Assembly (NCBI RefSeq): GCF_002355515.1
Contig: NZ_AP014809.1
Span: 3,868,501 to 3,932,500, forward strand
From: Methylorubrum populi
GTDB taxonomy: Bacteria > Pseudomonadota > Alphaproteobacteria > Rhizobiales > Beijerinckiaceae
DNA length: 64,000 nucleotides
Reading direction: 5' to 3'
In this document: piece after piece, positions 53,492 to 61,085 of the stretch
Layout of the letters: each line of letters opens with the position of its first letter
How positions within the stretch are numbered: the stretch's first letter is position 1
Program-made: the position numbers and the translations under genes
Notes under the pieces: model-generated
Told to the model about the DNA's origin: nothing
Database searches by the model: none
The model's input: only the letters and a program-made list of their open reading frames with translations

Positions 53492-54298
53492 ATGTTCCTT
53501 GCCAAGTCTTCCATGGCCAAGCCTTCCGCGCGCCCGCTGCGCGTGGCCGCGTTCCTCGCCATGGCGGGCCTGGGCGCCGGCCTGGGCGGAACCGCGTTCG
53601 CCCAGGCGAAGAAGCCGGCCGCTCCGGCTCCGACCCCCGCCCCGGCGCAGGCCCAGCCCGCCGCGCCCGCCCAGCAGCAGGCCCAGGGCAACGGCCCGCA
53701 GATCATCAACGTGAAGTCCGAGCCGAGCCAGGCCGATTGGACCAAGGTCTGCGGCAAGGACCAGGGGTCCGGCACCGACGTCTGCTACACCACCCGTGAC
53801 TTCGTGTCGGATTCCGGCCAGCCGGTGCTGGCGGTCGCGCTCTACGACATGAAGAACGCCTCCACGAAGCAGGAGGTGAAGGTCGTGCGCTTCCTGCTGC
53901 CGCTGGGCCTGATGCTGGCCCCCGGTATGCGCTTCGACGTCGACGGCAAGGAAGTGACCGGCGGCAAGTTTGCGGTCTGCTTCCCGAACGGGTGCTTCGC
54001 CGAGGCCGGCGGCGTCTCCAACGAGCTGCTGACCGGCTTCAAGAAGGGCACCACGCTCAACGTCCGGGTCCAGAACCAGACCCAGCGCGAGGTGGTGTTC
54101 GCGGTGCCGCTCGCCGGCTTCGGCAAGGCCTTCGACGGTCCGGCCATCGACCCGAAGGTTCTCGAGGAGCAGCAGAAGAAGCTCCAGGCCGAGATGGAGA
54201 AGCGCAGCGAAGAGATGCGCAAGAAGCTGGAGCAGCAGGGCGCGTCCGGCGCCGCGCCGGCTCCCGCCGCCCCGGCTGCCAACGCCGCGCCGAAGTAA
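53492..54298 (+). CDS. Invasion-associated locus B (IalB)-like exported protein
   Basis: 268-residue secreted protein. A signal peptide (LRVAAFLAMAGLGAGLGGTAF, then AQA) is followed by a Pro/Ala/Gln linker. The IalB fold follows: DWTKVCGKDQGSGTDVCYTTRD, RFLLPLGLMLAPGMRFDVDG, KFAVCFPNGCFAEAG with the paired Cys, and FAVPLAGFGKAFDGP. The tail has a Glu/Lys-rich helix (EEQQKKLQAEMEKRSEEMRK) and an Ala/Pro end. IalB homologues are common in free-living Rhizobiales, where invasion is not their role. A terminator follows. Confidence 0.9.
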   Translation: MFLAKSSMAKPSARPLRVAAFLAMAGLGAGLGGTAFAQAKKPAAPAPTPAPAQAQPAAPAQQQAQGNGPQIINVKSEPSQADWTKVCGKDQGSGTDVCYTTRDFVSDSGQPVLAVALYDMKNASTKQEVKVVRFLLPLGLMLAPGMRFDVDGKEVTGGKFAVCFPNGCFAEAGGVSNELLTGFKKGTTLNVRVQNQTQREVVFAVPLAGFGKAFDGPAIDPKVLEEQQKKLQAEMEKRSEEMRKKLEQQGASGAAPAPAAPAANAAPK

Positions 54299-54326
54299 GC
54301 CGCCCGCACCGAGCGATTTAGGGACG

Positions 54327-54362
54327 AGCCCCGCCGTGGTCGCCACGGCGGGGCTTTCCTTT
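54327..54362 (+). terminator. Rho-independent terminator of the IalB-like gene
   Basis: Stem AGCCCCGCCGTGG/CCACGGCGGGGCT (54327-54355) with a 3-nt loop, followed by TTCCTTT. 29 nt past the stop codon. Confidence 0.88.
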
Positions 54363-54604
54363 GTGCGCGCCGCGGAGACCGCCGGTCCGTGCAACCATAG
54401 GCGAAACTCCGCGTTCAGCATGTCCGAGATCACCCGGACGGCAACAGTCAACCGGCAAGTTGTCGTTAAGGATGTTTCGCCCGCCTCTCAGTGGGATTGC
54501 GTGAGCAACGGTGACGAAACGCACCGCGCAATCCCGCTGCACAAGGTTAGGGGTTATTTAACGGATCGAGGCGGCCGCGAAGGAGCCGCAACGGAGTTCA
54601 GGCG

Positions 54605-54694
54605 ATGAGCCAGCGCATTGAAGACATCAAGTTCATGGCGACGATGACCTTCGTCACCCTTTTCGGCACCTGCCTGACGGCGCTGGTCGGCTGA
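54605..54694 (+). CDS. Small membrane peptide (29 aa)
   Basis: An ATG at 54605, preceded by GGAG about 9 nt upstream, opens a 29-codon frame encoding MSQRIEDIKFMATMTFVTLF followed by a short hydrophobic end with a Cys. It predicts one transmembrane helix after a polar start. It stands alone between the IalB terminator and cobF, with AT-richer DNA upstream that could be its promoter. Small single-helix peptides like this often bind larger membrane complexes. No homologue is known to me. Confidence 0.5.
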   Translation: MSQRIEDIKFMATMTFVTLFGTCLTALVG

Positions 54695-54819
54695 AGCTCT
54701 TTCGATCCGGACGCTCCCCTTATGGCCCGGATCCGTTAAGAAGCCGCTTCCCTCTTTTCCCGTCGCGGGCCTGTCCGCGGGGATGTTGCCGGGACCGAAC
54801 CCGGCCGGAAGCGTGAACC

Positions 54820-55584
54820 GTGCGACACATCCACGTCATCGGCATCGGGACCGGCAATCCGGAGCACCTGACGATCCAGGGCGTCCGCGCCCTGCAGGCG
54901 ACCGACGCCGTCTTCGCCCTCGATAAGGGAGAGGCCAAAGCCGGGCTTCTCAACCTTCGACGGCAGATCTGCGACCGCTACATCGAGGGCCGGCCCTACC
55001 GCTTCATCGAGGCATCCGACCCCGAGCGCGACCGTCGTCCCGCGGATTACGGCGTGGCGGTGGACGATTGGCACGCGGCCCGCGCGGCTCTCTACGAGGA
55101 TCTGATCGTCGAGCATCTGCGCGAGGACGAGCGCGGCGCCTTCCTCGTCTGGGGCGATCCCTCGCTCTACGACAGCACCCTGCGCATCCTCGAGCGGGTG
55201 CGCGCCCGCGGACGGGTCGGCTTCACCCACGACGTGGTTCCCGGCATCACCAGCGTGCAGGCGCTGGCCGCCGCCCACCGCATCCCGCTCCACCACATCG
55301 GCGAGCCGGTGCGGATCACCACGGGCCGCCGGCTGCGCGACGGGCTTGGTAACGGGCTCGGCGATGGAGCCACCGTGGTGATGCTCGACGGCGACCCACG
55401 CTTCCAAGGGCTCGACCCGGATCTGACGATTTACTGGGGCGCCTATCTCGGCACGCCGGACGAGCGGCTCGTCGCGGGCCGGCTCGGCGATGTCGCCGGG
55501 GAGATCCGCCGCGTGCGCGCGGAGGCCCGCGCCCGCCACGGCTGGATCATGGACATCTACCTGCTGCTGAAGCCGCAATCCTGA
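54820..55584 (+). CDS. cobF: Precorrin-6A synthase (deacetylating)
   Basis: Methylates C1 of precorrin-5 and releases acetate in the aerobic cobalamin pathway. 254 residues of the tetrapyrrole-methylase fold: HVIGIGTGNPEHLTIQGVRA, the SAM loop GAFLVWGDPSLYDSTLRIL, and DVVPGITSVQALAAAHRIPL. The C-terminal YWGAYLGTPDERLVAG and WIMDIYLLLKP match CobF. The start is a GTG at 54820. It is a lone cob gene here, with the rest of the pathway outside the window. Confidence 0.95.
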   Translation: MRHIHVIGIGTGNPEHLTIQGVRALQATDAVFALDKGEAKAGLLNLRRQICDRYIEGRPYRFIEASDPERDRRPADYGVAVDDWHAARAALYEDLIVEHLREDERGAFLVWGDPSLYDSTLRILERVRARGRVGFTHDVVPGITSVQALAAAHRIPLHHIGEPVRITTGRRLRDGLGNGLGDGATVVMLDGDPRFQGLDPDLTIYWGAYLGTPDERLVAGRLGDVAGEIRRVRAEARARHGWIMDIYLLLKPQS

Positions 55585-55808
55585 GCCCCGCGCCGCGCGC
55601 TCTCACGCTGCGGCATAGTGTCAGGATCGGGAAGCACGCTGCCACGCTCCCCGACCCTCGAAGCAGAATTCTTCCGTCCCTTCCCCGTGCGACGACAAGG
55701 GCCGCCTCCGGCCGCTTTTTCGCCCTGGCAGGGGCCTTGCTTCGCCGCCCAAGCGAAGGACATTTCGCCGGTCGAACGAGAACCGGAACCATCCTTTGGG
55801 GGCGTGAA

Positions 55809-57155
55809 ATGGCGGCTGGCTCGCGGCGGGCCGTGCGCGGTGCTGCTTATGCGTTGATCGGGGTAGCCGGCGCCCTGGTCGCGGCGCTCCTTGCTCCGGG
55901 GCAGGATCGTCCGACAGGTCCGCACGCGGCCCTCGATCCGGCCGGCAGCGAACTCGTCGCCCGCGCCGATGGCCCGAAGGTCGCGCCGGAGGGCGCACCG
56001 ACCCGAATTCGCCTCGGTCCGGAGGGCCGCGACATACGCCTGTCGGGCGAACTCACCGAAGGGGCGGCCGAGCGTCTCGCCCGGCTCCTCGACGCCCATC
56101 GCCGGGTCGAGCGCATCCATCTCACCAGCGAGGGCGGACTGGTCGATGAGGGCGCGGCCATCGGCGCCTTGATCGCGGAACGCGGTCTCGTCACCTACGT
56201 GCCGGATTACTGCGTCTCCGCCTGCACCCTGGCCTTCGTGCGCGGACGCGAGCGGCTCGTCCGGGCGGATGCGCGCCTCGGCTTTCACGCGCCCTACGAG
56301 ACCGACCCGGCCGGCGTCGAGATCGCGGTCGACAGCGCGCCCGAGCGTGCCGCCTATCTCGCCGCCGGCATTCGGGCCGATTTCGTCGACGCCGCCCTCA
56401 AGGTCCGTCCGGACGATCTGATGATCCCCGATACCGACACCCTGGTGAAGGCCGGTGTGGCCACCGGCATCGCCGATGCCGACCGCTTTCCCGACTCCAC
56501 CCTGGACGACGGCGCCGACCCGGAGCGGGTCCGTGCCGTGATCCTGCACGACGTGCCTCTGCTCGACGCGGTGGAGACGGGCGCTCCGGGAACGATCGCA
56601 CCGATCGCGGCGTGGTACCTCGACGGCTACCAACGCGGCCGGCCGGAAGGGGAGGCGGTGGACGGCGTTCGCCGGATGGCCGCGCATGCCGTGACGCGAA
56701 GCCTCGCCGATGCCGACCCGGACACCCTGATCGAACTCGGCCGGACGATTTTTCGGGCGATGCAGCGGTCGAACCCCGGCCGCGCCGGCATCTGCGCAGC
56801 GGCCAGGGAGGGGGCGGGTTCCGTTCTGACCCGGCCGCGTCTCGATCGAGCGCAGCTTGCCGCCGGCCGGACGATTCTGTCCCGCGCGCTCGGATTGCGG
56901 GCTGCGGAGGAAGCGCCTGCGCCCGACGCCGTGCTGGGAGAGGATCCGACAAGGCCGGTCGCCCTCGAAGCGGAATCAGGATCGGCCTCACCGCTGACGA
57001 TCCGGAGACGCGGCTGCTCGGACCTGCGAAGGGCCTTCGCGGCGGCCCTGTCCCGCCCGACGGGCGAGGCGGCGCAGGCCCTTCGTCCGCTCCTGTTCCC
57101 CGCAGCGCCGGCACGTCTCCGCCCGGCGCTGGAAGCCTCCGCCCTGCCGCAATGA
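55809..57155 (+). CDS. Membrane-anchored ClpP/crotonase-fold protein (COG3904-like)
   Basis: 448-residue protein with an N-terminal hydrophobic anchor (AAYALIGVAGALVAALLAP). The central domain resembles periplasmic ClpP-like serine-hydrolase folds: IHLTSEGGLVDEGAAIGALI, then VTYVPDYCVSACTLAFVRGRE with the candidate Ser, and LGFHAPYETDP, where His follows as in SppA-like enzymes. The C-terminal half is helical and of unknown role. It is unlikely to be SppA itself. An upstream frame start at 55737 is possible but lacks a natural anchor. Confidence 0.72.
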   Translation: MAAGSRRAVRGAAYALIGVAGALVAALLAPGQDRPTGPHAALDPAGSELVARADGPKVAPEGAPTRIRLGPEGRDIRLSGELTEGAAERLARLLDAHRRVERIHLTSEGGLVDEGAAIGALIAERGLVTYVPDYCVSACTLAFVRGRERLVRADARLGFHAPYETDPAGVEIAVDSAPERAAYLAAGIRADFVDAALKVRPDDLMIPDTDTLVKAGVATGIADADRFPDSTLDDGADPERVRAVILHDVPLLDAVETGAPGTIAPIAAWYLDGYQRGRPEGEAVDGVRRMAAHAVTRSLADADPDTLIELGRTIFRAMQRSNPGRAGICAAAREGAGSVLTRPRLDRAQLAAGRTILSRALGLRAAEEAPAPDAVLGEDPTRPVALEAESGSASPLTIRRRGCSDLRRAFAAALSRPTGEAAQALRPLLFPAAPARLRPALEASALPQ

Positions 57156-57241
57156 CCCTCTGAACCGCATTGCGGAAGCCTCGCCGCCGCGCGTCGGAAC
57201 GGGGCACGGGCGGCGGGCCTTCCCTCAAGGCACCTTCTCCC

Positions 57242-57811
57242 TCAATGCACCTGCCGTCCTCCGGTGCCGCGCAGGCGGCGGGCGAGTTCGTGACCGATCT
57301 CGGCGGCGACCTCGTCGACGAGGCGCGCGAGCGGCGGATTGCGCAGGCCGGCGACCAGCCCCTTCATCGCGGCCGCATGATCGGCGAGGCGATTGGCCTG
57401 CCGCTGGGCCTGATCCGTTTCCGAGTCGGCGGGGCGGCGCTCCTCCGTCAGATCGAAGGCGAGTCCCTGCGTCGTGAGAGCACCCGTGCCCGGGTCGCGT
57501 CGGCATTGTCCCATCAGCCGCAGCCAGCGTGCACCGCTAGGACCGGGGCGCGTGCGGAACTCCGCCTCGAAGGGCCGGCCGTCCTCCCCCGCCGCCCGCA
57601 GCACGCGCTCCAGGCGGAGAGCGTCCTCGGCTTCCAAGGCCGCCAGCGCCAGCGTCAGGGGCGCTCCCGCCGCCGCATCCTCGGGCACGGACAGCAGGCG
57701 GGCCAGGATCGGCGACAGAGCGAGCCGGTCGGACTCCGGATCGTGAGCCCAGGCTCCCAGGCAGGCGGAACCGGCGAAGGCGGAGGGAAGGTCAGGTTCA
57801 AAGGCCGTCAT
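57242..57811 (-). CDS. PAS-fold protein of unknown function
   Basis: 189-residue protein with no membrane segment. Its middle resembles a PAS domain of the PAS_3 type (LALSPILARLLSVPEDAAAG ... FEAEFRTRPGPSGARWLRLMG ... TQGLAFDLTEER), followed by a helical tail. No output domain is attached, so it may act as a stand-alone sensor or partner of the orphan kinases. The start at 57811 is chosen; a frame to 57841 also exists. It is divergent from the ParA gene. Confidence 0.7.
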   Translation of the reverse strand: MTAFEPDLPSAFAGSACLGAWAHDPESDRLALSPILARLLSVPEDAAAGAPLTLALAALEAEDALRLERVLRAAGEDGRPFEAEFRTRPGPSGARWLRLMGQCRRDPGTGALTTQGLAFDLTEERRPADSETDQAQRQANRLADHAAAMKGLVAGLRNPPLARLVDEVAAEIGHELARRLRGTGGRQVH

Positions 57812-58166
57812 TGCGGATACCGGCGGAGCGTCTTCGGGCACGAACGGCCGCAGTCCCGGGGCGCGACGCGCCGGGATTCACCCAACCCGCGCGGCTCCTG
57901 CGGCCGCCCAGGTCATAAATCAATCTGAAGTGAATTTCTTCGGTCGATTCAGCCTTAAGGTATGTTAATCCGACTCGGTTCAACCCGTAAAGGCCTCAGG
58001 TCGCAGATACGACAAAACCCAACCTCAGGTGAACACGGTCCTTGGAGGAGCCCCCGCCGTCTTTAACGGGCGGTTAACCATGTTGGGCGACATCCGGGAT
58101 CTGGGCATCCCGGCATCACAGGACCGGACGGCCCGCAAAGAGCCGAGAACGGTGGGGGTGGCCGGC
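57812..58166. promoter_or_regulatory. Divergent region between PAS protein and ParA-like gene
   Basis: About 355 bases, AT-richer around 57915-58030. It contains GGAGGAGCCC at 58044-58053, which could serve a longer form of the ParA gene from the in-frame ATG at 58080 or GTG at 58029. Confidence 0.45.
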
Positions 58167-58844
58167 ATGAAAGCGATCACGTTCGTCACGCAGAAGGGAG
58201 GCAGCGGCAAGAGCACCTTGTGCATCTCGCTGGCGGTCGCCGCGCAGGAGGCCGGACACACGGTCTGCATCCTGGAGATGGACCGGCAGGCCACGATCAC
58301 CGACTGGCTCGACCACCGCACCGCCGACGGCCCCGAGGTGGCGCAGATCGACGCCACGCAGATCGACCTCGTGATGGAGCGGCTGGCCGAGTCCGCCTAC
58401 GACTACGTGTTCATCGACACGCCCGGCGTCGATTCCAACGGCACGCTCTCGGCGATCCGCGCGGCGGATCTGTGCATCATCCCCTGCCGGCCGACCCCCG
58501 CCGACCTGCGCGCCTTCAAGCCGACGCTCGCCGCCGTCTACCGCCTGGAGAAGAAGTTCGCCTTCGTCCTGAACCAGACCCCGCCGCGCTCCTACCGCAT
58601 CCGCGACGCCGCCGACGGGCTCGCGGTGCTCGGCATCCTGCCCGACGTCAACATCGTGGCGCGCAACGACCATCAGGACGCCATCGGCGTCGGCCAGGGC
58701 GTCACCGAATTCAATCCGAAGGGTCAGGCCGCCGGCGAGGTGCGCCGGCTGTGGAGCTGGATCGAGCGCCGCATGCAGGCGACGGTGCAGCGGCCGGTCA
58801 AGGCAGCGGGCAAGGACGCGAGAAAGCATGTCAAGGCCGCCTAA
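58167..58844 (+). CDS. ParA-family ATPase
   Basis: Deviant-Walker P-loop ATPase of 225 residues. Walker A is VTQKGGSGKSTLCISLAVAA with the signature Lys, the second motif is CILEMDRQATITDWLDHR, and Walker B is YDYVFIDTPGVDSNGT. These ATPases position plasmids, chromosomes or protein clusters on the nucleoid. Preceding GGGGGTG supports the start at 58167; longer in-frame starts exist upstream. It overlaps the next gene, a small RHH protein, by 17 nt, forming a parA-like two-gene module away from the chromosomal parAB. Confidence 0.9.
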   Translation: MKAITFVTQKGGSGKSTLCISLAVAAQEAGHTVCILEMDRQATITDWLDHRTADGPEVAQIDATQIDLVMERLAESAYDYVFIDTPGVDSNGTLSAIRAADLCIIPCRPTPADLRAFKPTLAAVYRLEKKFAFVLNQTPPRSYRIRDAADGLAVLGILPDVNIVARNDHQDAIGVGQGVTEFNPKGQAAGEVRRLWSWIERRMQATVQRPVKAAGKDARKHVKAA

Positions 58845-59184
58845 GCTCGACCTTGCTTCGATCGTCGCCGCCGCCGGTCCGGCCGGCGGACCACGGAAAC
58901 GGGGAGTTCGCCCGGCCACGAAGGCGAACAAGCCTTCCGGGGCGGAGATCGTCCAGCTCGATCTCGCGGCGCCGGCCCCGCTCTCGGCCCGGGCCGGCAC
59001 CCTCAAGGAGCGCGCCAAGCAGATGTCGGTCTATCTGGAGCCCCCGGTCTACGACCAGCTTCGGGACCTGGCCTATGCCGAGCGCACCAAGATGCACGCC
59101 CTGATGCTCGAAGCGCTCGACCTGCTGTTCAAGCAGCGCGGCGCCCGCTCGATCGAGCAGGTGCTGGGCGAGAGCCCGCGCTGA
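58828..59184 (+). CDS. Ribbon-helix-helix partner of the ParA-like ATPase
   Basis: 118-residue basic protein. The N-terminal half is Lys/Pro/Ala-rich and unfolded. The C-terminal half (LKERAKQMSVYLEPPVYDQL, then RDLAYAERTKMHALMLEALDLLFKQRG) has the beta-helix-helix pattern of CopG/Arc/ParG-like DNA-binding proteins. Its 17-nt overlap with the ParA gene indicates coupling; it probably binds DNA and stimulates the ATPase. Confidence 0.8.
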   Translation: MSRPPKLDLASIVAAAGPAGGPRKRGVRPATKANKPSGAEIVQLDLAAPAPLSARAGTLKERAKQMSVYLEPPVYDQLRDLAYAERTKMHALMLEALDLLFKQRGARSIEQVLGESPR

Positions 59185-59594
59185 GCCGTTTTCAGGGATC
59201 CGGCGTCGCCTGAAGGCCGGCTCAACGCGGCCTTCACGGTGGCGCGCAAGCCGATGTGAAACCAGTCGTGCTGCCGGCCCAGGCCCGAGGCCCATCGGCC
59301 TCTCGTCCGGAGGCTCATGCGGGACGACTGCCGAACGGGACGATGCGGGCCAGCCCGAGGGGCAGGCCGGTCCGGTTTTCTCGCGTTTCCGAAACGACTT
59401 GTGGAACCTCGCTCGCGCGACGCGTCCACAAGCGCGCCCACCGGCGCACCGTTCAGCCTTCCTTTACCGCGTCCGGACGATCCTCTGGGGACGGCCGGAC
59501 GTCGTCCGGGCGCAAGCGTAGCGTGATCCCCTGAGACCCAGCTTTCCGCGGTCTCAAGGGAGCCTGTGGCGTAGGCGGGGAGCGGGCGGGCGAC
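59185..59594 (+). promoter_or_regulatory. Intergenic region before rlpA
   Basis: About 410 bases without a supported gene. An inverted repeat TGAGACC/GGTCTCA (59532-59556), 38 nt before the ATG at 59595, could be an operator or leader hairpin. Nothing else is evident. Confidence 0.4.
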
Positions 59595-61034
59595 ATGACC
59601 CATGTCATGCCACGGGATTTGGCGCGGGGCCGAAAGTCCCCGGAGGATCGGACGCGTCGCGCGCGGGCGATCCTGAGGCCGGCCCTGCAGCTCCTGGCGG
59701 TCTGCACGGTCGCGCTGACCACCGCCAACTGTGCCAACAATCCGGCCAAGCTCGCGGGCGCCGCCTCGTCGTCGGGCAACGGCGTCGACCCGAAATACGG
59801 CGTGAAGGCGAGCCGCCGCCTCTACAACGAGGGCGACGTGATCCCGAAGGGCGGCGGCCGGCGCTTCTCGGGCAAGCCCTACGTGGTGGCGGGCAAGACC
59901 TACGTGCCCCGCGAAGATGCCCGCGGCTACGTGCGGGAGGGCCTCGCCTCCTGGTACGGCAGCGCCTTCCACGGCCGCGTCACCGCCAACGGCGAGATCT
60001 TCGATCGCCACTCCATCGCCGCCGCGCACCCCACCCTGCCGCTGCCGAGCTATGTCCGGGTGACGAACCTCGACAACGGCCACTCGATGATCCTGCGCGT
60101 CAACGACCGCGGGCCCTACCATGCCGGCCGCCTGATGGACGTGTCCGAAGAGGCGGCCCGCGCCCTCGACTTCCACCGCCGGGGCACGGCGCGGGTGCGC
60201 GTCGAATATGCCGGCAAGGCCTCGATCGCCGGCAGCGACGACCGGAAGCTGCTCGCGACCCTGCGCACCGACGGCAGCCCCGCCGCGATCGGGCGGGCGC
60301 CGGTCATGGTGGCCGATCTCGGCCCCTCCGAACCCGATGCCGCGCCCGAGCGGCTTGAACGCGCCTCCCGCGCGCTCGCCTTCCGCCCGGCCGGCGAGCG
60401 CGACGACGAGGCACCGGAGACGGCGAGCCCCGCCGCACGCCCGAGTCGGCCCGCTCCGGTCGTGCTGGCGAGCGCCGCCGTCGCCGTCCCGGCCGCCCTG
60501 CAGCCGACCGCCGCCCGCGCCGCCCCCTTCCGCCCGGGCCCGGTGGCGCTCGCCGCCGCCCCGGCCCACTCCGCTCCCTCCAAGCCTGGAGCCGCCGAGC
60601 CGCGCCGCATGGTGGCCGAGGCCGACCGCGCCGCCCCGCCGATCCACGGAAGGTTCAAGGAGGCGCCCGTTCCGGCCACACCGACGCGCCTGGCCGCCGC
60701 GGCGACCAAGAGAGCGCCCGCTCCGATCCGCGCGGCGCAAGCGGTGCCGACCAGGGCGACCGCGATGAAGGCGGCTGCGCTTCAGCAGGTGGCCGCCGCC
60801 AGTGTTCCCAAGGGCGGGTTCAAGCCCGTCAGCCGGGCCGTGGCCGGCGAATCCGCCCCGCGCATGGCGCCGATGCCCGCCACGTCGAAACAGGCGATCG
60901 CCAAGCTCGCCGGCGCCACACCAGCGGCGGGCGCGAAATCCGCGGCCAAATCTTCCGGCAAGACGACCGTCGCCCAAGGTCCCGGCTCATCGGGCGGCAA
61001 GCCGAAGCGCTCGCAGGTGGCGGCGGCGAACTGA
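59595..61034 (+). CDS. rlpA: RlpA-like septal/lytic transglycosylase-family protein
   Basis: 479-residue exported protein with a long basic N-terminus and hydrophobic segment ending in TTANCANNP, a lipobox. The double-psi beta-barrel domain (about 115-205) reads GLASWYGSAFHGRVTANGEIF, AAHPTLPLPSYVRVTNL, LRVNDRGPYHAGRLMDVS and ends ALDFHRRGTARVRVEY; the catalytic His and Asp positions are kept. The rest, about 270 residues, is Ala/Pro/Lys-rich low complexity with no SPOR domain, unlike E. coli RlpA. The ATG at 59607 is an alternative start. Confidence 0.88.
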   Translation: MTHVMPRDLARGRKSPEDRTRRARAILRPALQLLAVCTVALTTANCANNPAKLAGAASSSGNGVDPKYGVKASRRLYNEGDVIPKGGGRRFSGKPYVVAGKTYVPREDARGYVREGLASWYGSAFHGRVTANGEIFDRHSIAAAHPTLPLPSYVRVTNLDNGHSMILRVNDRGPYHAGRLMDVSEEAARALDFHRRGTARVRVEYAGKASIAGSDDRKLLATLRTDGSPAAIGRAPVMVADLGPSEPDAAPERLERASRALAFRPAGERDDEAPETASPAARPSRPAPVVLASAAVAVPAALQPTAARAAPFRPGPVALAAAPAHSAPSKPGAAEPRRMVAEADRAAPPIHGRFKEAPVPATPTRLAAAATKRAPAPIRAAQAVPTRATAMKAAALQQVAAASVPKGGFKPVSRAVAGESAPRMAPMPATSKQAIAKLAGATPAAGAKSAAKSSGKTTVAQGPGSSGGKPKRSQVAAAN

Positions 61035-61085
61035 CGGCGCGACCTGCGAGCCGGCGTCCGAAGACGGCGGCTCGATCCGACGCGC

